From contig NZ_CP108569.1 in NCBI RefSeq assembly GCF_036010505.1, positions 4,072,001-4,136,000 on the forward strand: a DNA stretch of 64,000 bases, in the 5' to 3' direction. The notes under the pieces were generated by a model. The model did not search any database. It worked only from the letters and a program-made list of their open reading frames with translations, and was not told where the DNA came from. The translations under genes were made by a program, and so were the position numbers. Position 1 is the stretch's first letter; every line of letters starts with the position of its first letter. This DNA comes from Streptomyces sp. NBC_01197. GTDB lineage: Bacteria > Actinomycetota > Actinomycetes > Streptomycetales > Streptomycetaceae. Shown one piece after another: positions 56,526 through 64,000 of this stretch.

Positions 56526-57269
56526 GTGCTGGGCGGAATCGAATCAGAGCAAGGGCAGATGCGAGGGCAGACCACCGGCCCGGGACTGGTCATAGACCAC
56601 ACGCACGGAGAAGAGGAAGAGCAAGGCGAAATCCACAGGCCGCGCAGAGCCCAACGGGTGGTGCGGGGAACGTTGAACACCGCTGTGGTCCTCTGTCTCG
56701 TCACGGCCCTGATGCATGTCGTCATGGTGTTTCTGCACGTGGCGCCTTCGAACGTCGTCTCACAGCGCTACAGCCGACAGGTGAACGCCTGGATCTATCC
56801 CCTCTTCGAACAGAACTGGCGGCTGTTCGCCCCAGACCCGGACTCCGTCAACCGGACGATCTCCGCACGGACCGCACACACGGCCCGGGACGGGTCGGTC
56901 CAGGTCAGTCCCTGGGTCGATCTGACCGCCATGGACGAGTCTGCCGTCAAGCACAACGTCTTTCCGAGCCACACCTCGCAGAACCTGCTGCGTCGTTCCT
57001 GGACGTCCTACGTCGAACTGCACGGTGGAGACGACAGCTCGCACTCGCCCCGGGCCGAGATGATGCGGCAGTACCTGCGCAACATCGCCGCCGACCGGAT
57101 GACCGACCGGGACGGCAAGGCGTTCGAGTTCATCCAGCTCCGGGTGGTCACCCGGCCCATTGCCGCTTCAGGCACCGCGGGCAGTGACCGCCGTGCCACG
57201 TCCGCGAATGCCGAAACACGGCGTCTGCCCTGGTGGAAGGTGGCCTCCGATGTCTCCGACGGGAAATGA
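56526..57269 (+). CDS. DUF5819 family membrane protein
   Basis: A 247-aa protein with one membrane helix (about residues 52-75, TAVVLCLVTALMHVVMVFLH) and an extracytoplasmic domain with the family stretch FEQNWRLFAPDPDSVN. The start is GTG 56526 (AGGG 6 nt upstream) or ATG 56559. It overlaps the HTTM gene by 20 nt, so the two form an operon. The topology resembles SdpA, which with SdpB matures a Bacillus toxin peptide. Confidence 0.75.
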   Translation: MLGGIESEQGQMRGQTTGPGLVIDHTHGEEEEQGEIHRPRRAQRVVRGTLNTAVVLCLVTALMHVVMVFLHVAPSNVVSQRYSRQVNAWIYPLFEQNWRLFAPDPDSVNRTISARTAHTARDGSVQVSPWVDLTAMDESAVKHNVFPSHTSQNLLRRSWTSYVELHGGDDSSHSPRAEMMRQYLRNIAADRMTDRDGKAFEFIQLRVVTRPIAASGTAGSDRRATSANAETRRLPWWKVASDVSDGK

Positions 57270-58386
57270 CATGATCAGGCCCTCGGCAGCCCAGGACGGG
57301 GCGACCGGCCGGCGGCTGCTCGGATGGCTGACCGATCCCGCACACGGTGCGTGGGTGCTCCTGACCGGACGCCCTCTCTCGCTCTACGCGGTGTCGGTGC
57401 TTCGAGTCGGATACGGCCTGCTCTACCTCGTCTTCCTGCTGCGCGAGTTCCCGCACCGCGACGAGATCTGGGGCCCCGATTCACCGTGGACGCCCACGCT
57501 CGCGCGGCAGCTCTTCGCCCAGACCGGCTGGGCCAGTGTGCTCACCCTGTCGGACAGCCGCGCCTACTTCGAGATCTGCTACGCGGCGGCACTCGTCATC
57601 TGCGCCTTGTTCATGCTGGGCTGGCGGACCCGTGCCGTGTCCGTGCTCTTCGCTGCCGTCGTCACATCGTTCCACGCGAGGGCGATCTTCATGACGGACG
57701 GAGGCGACAACCTCGTCCTCCTGATGGCGCTCTACCTCGTCTTCACCGCATGCGGACGCCGCTGGTCCCTGGATGCCAGACGGGCCAGGCGCAGGCCCGC
57801 CAGGGGGGAGCCCGGCCGGTGGCGGTCCGACGTCGCACCACAACTACGCGAGGCACGGGAGACCTTGGTCACGGCCGCGCACAACTGTGGGCTCCTCGTG
57901 ATCGCGGTTCAGGTCTGCTTCCTCTACGGCGCGGCCGGTCTTTACAAGGCACAGGGCGGAACCTGGGGTGCCGGAACCGCGTTGCACTATGTGCTGAACC
58001 TCGGGCTCTTCCAGCCATGGCCTGCGCTCTCCCACTGGGTAGACGGTCAGCAGGCCACCATCGCGGTGGCCGGCTATCTGACCGTGCTTCTCCAAATCGC
58101 CTTCCCCTTCGTCCTCTTCGGCAAGATGAAGTACCCGGTGCTGACCATGCTGCTTTGCATGCACATCGGTATCGCAGTACTCATGGGGCTGCCGCTGTTC
58201 TCCGGCGCGATGATCATCGCAGACGCGGTGTTCCTGCCGGATCGCTTCTACGTCGCGGTGCCAAACCTGTACCGACGGGTCTCGCGGCGGCAGAGTGCGC
58301 CGCGTACCGCGCCACGCACGGAGGCAGGGGAAGGAGTGGTGCCCAAGCAGGCCGGCCCTGGATCCCTCGTACGTGGCCGCCCCTGA
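57250..58386 (+). CDS. HTTM-domain membrane protein (SdpB/gamma-carboxylase-like fold)
   Basis: A 378-aa protein with several membrane helices: SLYAVSVLRVGYGLLYLVFL, LVICALFMLGWRTRAVSVLF, NCGLLVIAVQVCFLYGAAGL and later ones. HTTM is the membrane domain shared with vitamin-K-dependent gamma-carboxylase and, as I recall, with SdpB. Conserved YKAQGGTWGAG follows a helix. The start at 57250 has AAGG 9 nt upstream; ATG 57271 is possible. It pairs with the DUF5819 gene. Confidence 0.8.
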   Translation: MSPTGNDMIRPSAAQDGATGRRLLGWLTDPAHGAWVLLTGRPLSLYAVSVLRVGYGLLYLVFLLREFPHRDEIWGPDSPWTPTLARQLFAQTGWASVLTLSDSRAYFEICYAAALVICALFMLGWRTRAVSVLFAAVVTSFHARAIFMTDGGDNLVLLMALYLVFTACGRRWSLDARRARRRPARGEPGRWRSDVAPQLREARETLVTAAHNCGLLVIAVQVCFLYGAAGLYKAQGGTWGAGTALHYVLNLGLFQPWPALSHWVDGQQATIAVAGYLTVLLQIAFPFVLFGKMKYPVLTMLLCMHIGIAVLMGLPLFSGAMIIADAVFLPDRFYVAVPNLYRRVSRRQSAPRTAPRTEAGEGVVPKQAGPGSLVRGRP

Positions 58387-58497
58387 AGGCCATGCCGTAA
58401 GTGACATCCCGGCCGGGCCAGACATCCCGCTGTTGTTCGAATTGATTACCCGCGTGGCCGCAGCAATCGGCTAATCCGCGACGAGGAGAAAATGCAG

Positions 58498-58881
58498 ATG
58501 CAAGCTGTGCTTGTCTATGACGGGGACTGCGGTTTCTGTGCCAGCTCGGTGAAGTTCGCCGAGCGGCGTCTCCGCCCCCGTTGCGCGACCACACCGTGGC
58601 AGTGTGCAGATCTGGGGGCGCTTGGTATCACGCAGCAGCGTGCTGAGTACGAAGTCTTGTGGGTGACACCGGCAGGGGCGGTGCACGGCGGATGCCAGGC
58701 AGTTGCCAAGCTGTTCCTGAATGCACACAGTGGATGGCCGGTGTTGGGAGCGCTGCTGACCCTGCCCCCTGTGCGATGGGCGGCCCAGGGTGTTTACCGG
58801 CTCGTGGCGAATAATCGTCAGCGGATGCCAGGCGGAACGTCGGAGTGTGCGCTGCCGGCCCGACACAGGACGTATACGTAG
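58498..58881 (+). CDS. DCC1-like thiol-disulfide oxidoreductase (DUF393)
   Basis: A 127-aa protein of the DCC family with the N-terminal motif YDGDCGFC containing the CxxC redox pair, then VTPAGAVHGGCQAVAK. GAGGAG precedes ATG 58492 by 4 nt and ATG 58498 by 10. It follows the HTTM gene by 111 bp on the same strand. It is probably the redox partner of the membrane pair. Confidence 0.78.
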   Translation: MQAVLVYDGDCGFCASSVKFAERRLRPRCATTPWQCADLGALGITQQRAEYEVLWVTPAGAVHGGCQAVAKLFLNAHSGWPVLGALLTLPPVRWAAQGVYRLVANNRQRMPGGTSECALPARHRTYT

Positions 58882-59030
58882 TCAGATTCGCCGTGCCCAA
58901 GCGATGCGTGAGCGGACGGGGAAACACGGGTGGGACCGAGAGTCACGGGCGCGAGCAGCACCACGCCCCTGACCCGGAAGGACAGGACCCAGCGTGCAAC
59001 CACGGCAGTACCGGCATGATCTCGCAGGCC

Positions 59031-59071
59031 CTTGTCATGCGTAGGCCATCGGTTCGAATCCGATAGGGGGC
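59031..59071 (+). repeat. attR: copy of tRNA-Thr 3' half
   Basis: CTTGTCATGCGTAGG.. to AGGGGGC matches 39 of 41 bases of 53033-53073. No 5' half of a tRNA precedes it, so it is a fragment and not a second gene. A terminator like that of the tRNA follows at 59079-59116. Confidence 0.8.
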
Positions 59072-59166
59072 GCTGTGGGCCCCAGGTCGCGTAGCCCGTG
59101 ACCTGGGGCTTTTTGCTTTTCTGTGCCCTTTTTCCTGATCGGCCCCCGTGAACCGGCGCGGCAGCG

Positions 59167-60579
59167 CTAGGCGGCCTTGGGCAGGGCAGGTGAGTCCAGG
59201 TCGGCGAAGCCCAGGAAGGTCAGCAGGCTCCGGGCCTCCACGTTGAGGTGGTTGCCGTAGCGTACGAACTCCGTGAGCTGGCGCAGCGTCATCCACATGT
59301 AGTTGTCCGGGACCTCCACCGGGAAGTCGTCGCCCGCCTCGACCAGCAGGTAGCGGTTCTGCGCGTGGTAGAAACGGCCGCCCTCCTCGGAGTGGATCGC
59401 CTCGAAGCGGACGCTCTCGGGCGGCGCGGTGAGCACCGTGTCGAGGAACCGCGGCCGCTCGCCGTCGGGGGCGGATCCGTAGTTGCCCGGCTGGCAGTGC
59501 ACCGTCGGCGCCATTTCGATCACGTCGCCGGCCCCCGTCTCGATCCGGGCCTGCACCAGCAGATGCATCACACCCGCCACGCGCTTGGCCAGGAAGGCGA
59601 TGACGCCCTCGCTGGACGGCTTGAGCATCACCTGGGACCAGCTGGCCACCTCGCGGTTGCTGGCGTCGACGTCGACGCCGACGACGCTGAAGTGCTTGTT
59701 CTCGTCATGGGTGATGGTGCCGTCGGACAAGGACCAGCTGTGCACCTTGGACAACGGGATGCGTTCCCGGGTCAGGGTGGCCCGGCACTTGGCCTCGGTG
59801 AACCAGCTCAGCAGCTCCGCTGTGTCGCGGTGGCTCCCTGAGCCCGGCTGCCACGATCGGGCCAGCGCGTTGCGGAACGTGTCGCCCCGGCGCTCGGAGC
59901 CGGTCAGCCGGAACAGGGCCGCGCCGGAGAGGACGGTCCGGGTGTCCATGTTCACGAGGTTGTCGACTGCCAGCAGTTCACTGAGCTGGTCGACGCCGAG
60001 CCAGCAGAAGTCGTCGAGCAGTTCGATGTCCTCCTCCACCTCGACGATCATGTTGCGATTGCGCTTGCCCAGGAACCACGACGCCTGCTCGGACTGGAGC
60101 GCGTCGTGCAGTACCCGGCCCCTGCGTGGGGAGACGAACCACTCCAGGTACGGGACCGCCTTGCCTCCGTGCACCTGTGTGTAGTTGCTCTTCGTCGCCT
60201 GGACGGTGGGCGAGAGCTGGACGAGGTTGATATTGCCCGGCTCCATCTTGGCCTGGAGCAGGAAGTGCGGTACGCCGTTGAACTGCTTGACGAGGCACCC
60301 GAGAATCCCGTACTCGGGCTGCACGATGATCGGTTGCTGCCAGGCGTCGACCTCGCGGCCGGAGTTCCTGATGTCCAGGCCCTCGACCGAGAAGAAGCGC
60401 CCGCTGCGGTGCACCAGGTTCCCGGTCCCCGGCTCGACGTGCCAGCCGTCGAGCCGGTCGAGCGGGACCTGGGCCACGCGGTACTCGTTCGCCTCGCACC
60501 GGTCGGTGAACCAGCTGGTGAAGTCGGCTATTCCAGAGAACAATTGGAGCTCCCAAGTACGGTTCGGACGCCGAGCCAC
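59167..60579 (-). CDS. NDP-hexose 2,3-dehydratase
   Basis: A 470-aa enzyme made of two similar halves (about residues 15-235 and 240-465), each with a WxxP/SxVxP-type and NxxxVQLSPTVQ or DVIEMAPTVH core. It is the family of TylX3, OleV and SnogH, which removes the 2-OH of NDP-4-keto-6-deoxyglucose to start 2-deoxysugar synthesis. Repeats GNINLVQLSPTVQATKSNY and GDVIEMAPTVHCQPGNYG show the duplication. GTG start. The stop of the upstream glycosyltransferase is 6 bp away: one operon. Confidence 0.92.
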   Translation of the reverse strand: MARRPNRTWELQLFSGIADFTSWFTDRCEANEYRVAQVPLDRLDGWHVEPGTGNLVHRSGRFFSVEGLDIRNSGREVDAWQQPIIVQPEYGILGCLVKQFNGVPHFLLQAKMEPGNINLVQLSPTVQATKSNYTQVHGGKAVPYLEWFVSPRRGRVLHDALQSEQASWFLGKRNRNMIVEVEEDIELLDDFCWLGVDQLSELLAVDNLVNMDTRTVLSGAALFRLTGSERRGDTFRNALARSWQPGSGSHRDTAELLSWFTEAKCRATLTRERIPLSKVHSWSLSDGTITHDENKHFSVVGVDVDASNREVASWSQVMLKPSSEGVIAFLAKRVAGVMHLLVQARIETGAGDVIEMAPTVHCQPGNYGSAPDGERPRFLDTVLTAPPESVRFEAIHSEEGGRFYHAQNRYLLVEAGDDFPVEVPDNYMWMTLRQLTEFVRYGNHLNVEARSLLTFLGFADLDSPALPKAA

Positions 60580-60585
60580 AGCCCG

Positions 60586-61824
60586 CTACCGGGACTGCAG
60601 CTCCCGCATGAGTCGGTCGATCACGGCTGCGGGGCTGGGCTGGAGCGCCATCTCCTCGCTCACAGCCGCCGCCGCCTCGGCGTAGGCCGGATCGGTGAGC
60701 AGACGGTCGGCCAGCTCCCGTACGGTGGCCGGGTCCGCCTCGTCGAGCGGCAGTGACAGGCCGGCCTTGCAGTCGACGACCCGCTGTGCCACCAGGGGCT
60801 GGTCGGCGCCGTCGGGGAGTACCAACTGCGGTATTCCGCTGTGCAGCGCGGCGGCGGTGGTGCCCGAGCCGCCGTGGTGGACGATCAGTGAGCAGGTGTC
60901 GAGGAAGGCCGACAGCGGCAGGTATCCGGCCAGGCGTACGTTGTCGGGCAGTTCGCCGAGGGCCTCGAAGTCCGTCGAGTGGTCGGCGAGGACGATCTCG
61001 GCGTCCAGTTCACTCAGCGCCTGTATCAGCAGCAGAAGGCCACTGCCGTCGGACAGCAGCGGGATGACCGTGCCCAGGGTCAGGCAGATCCTCGGCCGCT
61101 CACTCCGGTTCAGCACCCACTCGGGCACGACGGAACCGCCGTTGTAGGGGACATAGCGCATCGGCCACCAGGGGGCTCCGCCCTCGGCGTCGGCCTGGTC
61201 CTCGGCCAGGCCGCCGAGGCTCGGGGGACGCGGGTCGATACGGGCGACCAGCCGGGGCCGGCGGTCGCCGATGCCCAGCCGTTCCCGCAGTCCGGTGATG
61301 ACCGGCGAGTCCTCGTCGATGACACCGGTGCGGTGGTTCCGCGCGCCGCTCTCCTTGATGCCCTCGTCGCGCATCGACCACGAGACGCGGTTGCCGACCT
61401 CCAGCGACGGAACCCCCAGCGCGGCGGCTGCCAGCAGGCCGGCCGCGTGGTCGGACGGATACACCACCAGGTCCGCCCCGAAGCTGCGGCCGGCCTCGAT
61501 GGTGCCCTCGGTCATGGCGAGCGTGAAGAGGTCGAAGGGCTTCATCTCACGGGCCGCCTCCCAGTAGCCCGGCGGCAGTTCAGGCCCTGGTTCTCCGCCG
61601 TCCGGCTCGGGGGCCCCGCTCTTCTGTGCGAGCAGCAGATCCGCGCCGACGTCGCGGTGCGGGAAGACGTCGACGGTCGGGAGCCCGGACTCCGCCGCGG
61701 CACCTGTCACATAGGCGGTGGTGGCGAGCAGGACCTCGTGCCCGGCGGCCCGAGCGGCCCACACCAGTGGCACGACCGGCAGCAGCAGCCCATAGCCGGG
61801 TGCGGCAGGAAAGAGGATTTTCAT
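60586..61824 (-). CDS. natural-product glycosyltransferase (GT1, MGT type)
   Basis: A 412-aa GT-B enzyme. The N-terminal acceptor domain starts MKILFPAAPGYGLLLPVVPL. The C-terminal donor domain has VHHGGSGTTAAALHSGIPQL and LPDGADQPL, the nucleotide-sugar binding region. Most like glycosyltransferases of polyketide antibiotics. ATG 61824 fits the family start; the ribosome site is weak. It is transcribed with the 2,3-dehydratase, so a 2-deoxysugar is the likely donor. Confidence 0.88.
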   Translation of the reverse strand: MKILFPAAPGYGLLLPVVPLVWAARAAGHEVLLATTAYVTGAAAESGLPTVDVFPHRDVGADLLLAQKSGAPEPDGGEPGPELPPGYWEAAREMKPFDLFTLAMTEGTIEAGRSFGADLVVYPSDHAAGLLAAAALGVPSLEVGNRVSWSMRDEGIKESGARNHRTGVIDEDSPVITGLRERLGIGDRRPRLVARIDPRPPSLGGLAEDQADAEGGAPWWPMRYVPYNGGSVVPEWVLNRSERPRICLTLGTVIPLLSDGSGLLLLIQALSELDAEIVLADHSTDFEALGELPDNVRLAGYLPLSAFLDTCSLIVHHGGSGTTAAALHSGIPQLVLPDGADQPLVAQRVVDCKAGLSLPLDEADPATVRELADRLLTDPAYAEAAAAVSEEMALQPSPAAVIDRLMRELQSR

Positions 61825-62137
61825 GACGTGGATGCTGCCACAGGGCAACCATGAATTGGGAAGCCCGGCCCGGGCGAATTCGGTCTTCAATTCGAGTTAC
61901 AGGAATGCACCATCGTCATTCGAGTGCGGCCCTAGTGAGACTCCGTTACCGAGCGGAATTACGGAGTCGGAAACTTCGCAACCCCAGGGCCCCGGCGCCG
62001 GCGGACATTGCGCACCTTCTCTCCTTTTTCGGCGGCATCCCGTATCGCCCCAGCGTCGCATTGCCGGGATTTGAGCGAGGCCCGAGTGGCGAAAGTATCG
62101 TCGTGGGTGAGCCGCATAAAAATGGAGGTTGGGTGCT
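61825..62137. other. divergent promoter region, glycosyltransferase / serine hydrolase
   Basis: A 313-bp gap between divergent genes, locally AT-richer (AATTCGGTCTTCAATTCGAG near 61878). I see no gene. It presumably holds both promoters. Confidence 0.4.
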
Positions 62138-63340
62138 GTGAGTGGTATTCCGCGGGGCGGGTCGGTGGAGGACGCGTTCGCCGAGGTGGCGGAGGCGTTC
62201 GAGGCGAACTTCGCGTCGGGCGCGGAGGTGGGGGCCGGTGTGTGCGTCTACCACCGCGGCCGGCCGGTGGTGAACCTCTGGGGCGGCACCGCGAGCAAGA
62301 ACGACGACGACCCGTGGCGGCCCGGGACGCTCGGGTTGCTCGCTTCGCCCACCAAGGCGCTGGTCGCGGTGTCGGCGCTGCTGCTGGTGGAGCGGGGGCT
62401 CCTGGAGCTGGACACGCCGATCGCCGCGTACTGGCCCGAGTTCGCCGCGGGCGGCAAGGAGAACATCACGCTGCGGATGGTGCTCAGCCACCGTTCGGGA
62501 GTGGTGTGCCTGGACCACGCCCCGATCACGCATGAGGCCATGCGCGCCCACACCCCGATCGCCGAGGCACTCGCCGCGGCGCGCCCGGAGTGGGAGCCCG
62601 GCACCGCACACGGCTATCACGGCATCACCTTTGGGTACCTGGTGAGCGAACTGGTGCGGCGGAGGACCGGGCTGACCGTCGGCCGGTTCTTCGCGCGGGA
62701 GATCGCCGGGCCGCTCGGACTCGACTGCTACATCGGCCTGCCCGACCAGGACGCCGTCCATGTCGCCACCATGTTCCAGTCCAAGGCCGAGGCCCTGTTC
62801 GCAGGCGATGACCTTGACCTGGCCTCGTTCATCGACTCCACCTCGCTGACCTACCGTTCGATGATGGGCAGCCTGGCGCTGGGCGGCCGTGCGGTCGCAC
62901 TGGAGGCGGAGGATCCGTCCTACGGGGGGCAAGCCAGTGCGCCTTCGCTCGCCCGCTTCATGGCCGCGCTGATCGGCGAGGTCGACGGCATCCGGCTCCT
63001 CGGCCCCGCCACCCTGGCGGAAATGACACGGCCTCATTCCGAAGGCCATTGCCTGGTGACGCTGACGCAGTGCAACTGGGGCCTCGGATTCCAGGTGCCC
63101 GATCATGCGGTGTTCCCAGCCTCGGCCGGCCTCGACACCGCTTTCGGTCTCAGCGCGGCGACCGGCTCGTACATCTTCGCCGACCCCGAGTACGACCTCG
63201 CGTTCGGCTACATGCAAAATGCCGGCTCGCCGGTGATGGGAAGTCTGGACGATCGTCCCCGACGACTCATCGAGGCCGTCTACCGCAGTGTCGGAAAGGC
63301 CGGCCATCGGGAGGACCGGCCCGTCGCATTCAGTGAATAG
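62138..63340 (+). CDS. beta-lactamase-fold serine hydrolase (EstB-like)
   Basis: A 400-aa class C beta-lactamase-type protein. The SxxK motif is SPTK (about residue 71), the middle motif is YHG in HGYHGITFGYLVSELV, and a late GLGFQVPDHAVF segment matches the family. No signal peptide, unlike true beta-lactamases, so it is probably an esterase or transacylase of a natural-product cluster. GGAGG is 9 nt before GTG 62138. Confidence 0.85.
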   Translation: MSGIPRGGSVEDAFAEVAEAFEANFASGAEVGAGVCVYHRGRPVVNLWGGTASKNDDDPWRPGTLGLLASPTKALVAVSALLLVERGLLELDTPIAAYWPEFAAGGKENITLRMVLSHRSGVVCLDHAPITHEAMRAHTPIAEALAAARPEWEPGTAHGYHGITFGYLVSELVRRRTGLTVGRFFAREIAGPLGLDCYIGLPDQDAVHVATMFQSKAEALFAGDDLDLASFIDSTSLTYRSMMGSLALGGRAVALEAEDPSYGGQASAPSLARFMAALIGEVDGIRLLGPATLAEMTRPHSEGHCLVTLTQCNWGLGFQVPDHAVFPASAGLDTAFGLSAATGSYIFADPEYDLAFGYMQNAGSPVMGSLDDRPRRLIEAVYRSVGKAGHREDRPVAFSE

Positions 63341-63387
63341 CCGTTCCTGATCTTCTTCCAGCCGCTGCAGATGAAGGGAACAAAGAA

Positions 63388-64000
63388 GTGTCCTTGGATA
63401 TCCGCAAATTAGGTGGCCGTATCGGTGCCGAGGTGATCGGCGTGGATCTGAGCAGGGAGCTGCCCGATCCGGTCTTCGCCCAGGTCCGTCAGGGACTTCT
63501 TGAGCACAAGGTGCTCTTCTTCCGGGACCAGGAGATCACTGACGAGGAGCAATTGGCCTTCGCCGGCCGTTTCGGCCCGCTGACGCAGAAGCACCCGATG
63601 ATGCGCACCGCCGATGGGAATCCCCAGGTGATCCCGGTCGACGGTGAGGACCAGCGCGCGGACCACTGGCACACCGACATCAGCTTCACACCGACTCCGT
63701 CAATGGGGACGACGCTGCGCAGTGTCGTCCTGCCGCCCTACGGCGGCGACACGATGGTCGCCAACGGTGAGGCCGCCTACCGGCAACTCCCGCCGGAGCT
63801 GCGGGAGATCGCGGACAGACTCTGGGCCGTCCACACCAACCACGCCGAGCAGCCGAGGCTCCGCACCGCTCGCGGTGAGGCGACACGCAAGGCGTTCCTC
63901 GCCAAGCGGTTCGAGACCGCGCATCCCGTGGTGCGGGTGCATCCGGAGTCCGGCGAACCGTCTCTGTTCCTCGGCGGTTTCGCCCAGCGCCTGGTCGGCC
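63388..64000 (+). CDS. TauD/TfdA-family dioxygenase (partial, runs off the window)
   Basis: At least 204 codons of an Fe(II)/2-oxoglutarate dioxygenase. DWxFRDQEI-type N-terminal core (HKVLFFRDQEITDEEQL) and the metal motif HxD in HWHTDISF are present. The distal His lies beyond the window. GTG 63388 has GAAGGG 9 nt upstream and is 47 bp after the serine hydrolase gene. Likely a tailoring hydroxylase of the same cluster. Confidence 0.85.
   Translation, partial: MSLDIRKLGGRIGAEVIGVDLSRELPDPVFAQVRQGLLEHKVLFFRDQEITDEEQLAFAGRFGPLTQKHPMMRTADGNPQVIPVDGEDQRADHWHTDISFTPTPSMGTTLRSVVLPPYGGDTMVANGEAAYRQLPPELREIADRLWAVHTNHAEQPRLRTARGEATRKAFLAKRFETAHPVVRVHPESGEPSLFLGGFAQRLVG

Larger units (their letters stand above)
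53033..59071. mobile_element. decayed integrative element in tRNA-Thr
   Basis: About 6 kb bounded by the tRNA 3' half and its copy. Next to attL is an integrase N-terminal fragment, followed by frameshifted debris. The middle and right part carry an intact gene set (DUF3494, DUF5819, HTTM, DCC1). Several gene-poor stretches have lower GC than the host genes. The integrase is broken, so the element is probably immobile. Confidence 0.75.

Noticed and set aside
59031-59071. Second tRNA-Thr gene
   Set aside because: Only the 3' half is present; the acceptor 5' strand and D arm are missing, so it is an att copy.
62138-63340. Beta-lactamase resistance gene
   Set aside because: No export signal, and the neighbourhood is biosynthetic; EstB-like hydrolase is more likely.

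Overview
The window is high-GC actinobacterial DNA and almost certainly a Streptomyces chromosome. It carries mycothiol synthesis (mshA), hsp18/rheA, phoU-phoRP, carD-ispD-ispF-cysS-rlmB, msiK, an RsiG-type anti-sigma factor and the devA/devB developmental locus. The order of the housekeeping genes matches what I recall of the S. coelicolor SCO4164-SCO4240 stretch. Many genes start leaderless, with a TANNNT -10 box 6-8 nt before the start codon.

Layout. 114-8224: sulfur and metal functions (rhodanese, DUF1416, DUF3099, DsrE, nitrobindin-like, nur, ygfZ-like, dtd), then rsiG, asparaginase and an Eis-like acetyltransferase. 8267-12589: the developmental dev region (small hydrophobic protein, devA, devB, an APH-like kinase and a second DevB-like HAD). 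12642-24786: an accessory block of regulators and single enzymes (TetR, GNAT-like, isochorismatase, two AraC, VOC, a chimeric SARP/MmyB pseudogene, HxlR/MFS, substrate-binding protein, TmrB-like, epoxide hydrolase, DGPF protein with ECF42 sigma). 24915-26700: XRE, HBHA-like and DUF2516 genes in the order of the mycobacterial hbhA locus. 26918-35716: SpoIIE-type phosphatase, NlpC/P60 hydrolase, methyltransferase, mshA, ybjN, a Tat-exported beta-helix protein and gpmA. 35887-37698: rheA/hsp18 with a textbook RheA operator, and a DUF2267 gene. 37864-41896: a Cys-rich metallothionein-like microprotein, phoU, phoRP with a PHO box, and a lipoprotein. 42495-52819: carD, ispD, ispF, PPOX oxidoreductase, cysS, rlmB, DoxX protein, nucleotidyltransferase, a secreted protein and msiK.

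At 53001 a tRNA-Thr(UGU) gene is the target of a decayed integrative element. A 41-bp copy of the tRNA 3' half recurs at 59031, bounding about 6 kb. Inside are integrase and possible relaxase debris and one intact co-directional set: an ice-binding-fold (DUF3494) surface protein with His-rich repeats, a DUF5819 membrane protein, an HTTM-domain membrane protein and a DCC-type thiol oxidoreductase. This resembles an SdpAB-like peptide or surface-protein maturation module and is the best candidate for an undescribed system.

From 59167 to the window end lie deoxysugar NDP-hexose 2,3-dehydratase, a glycosyltransferase, a beta-lactamase-fold hydrolase and a TauD-type dioxygenase cut by the window edge, probably the border of a glycosylated natural-product cluster.
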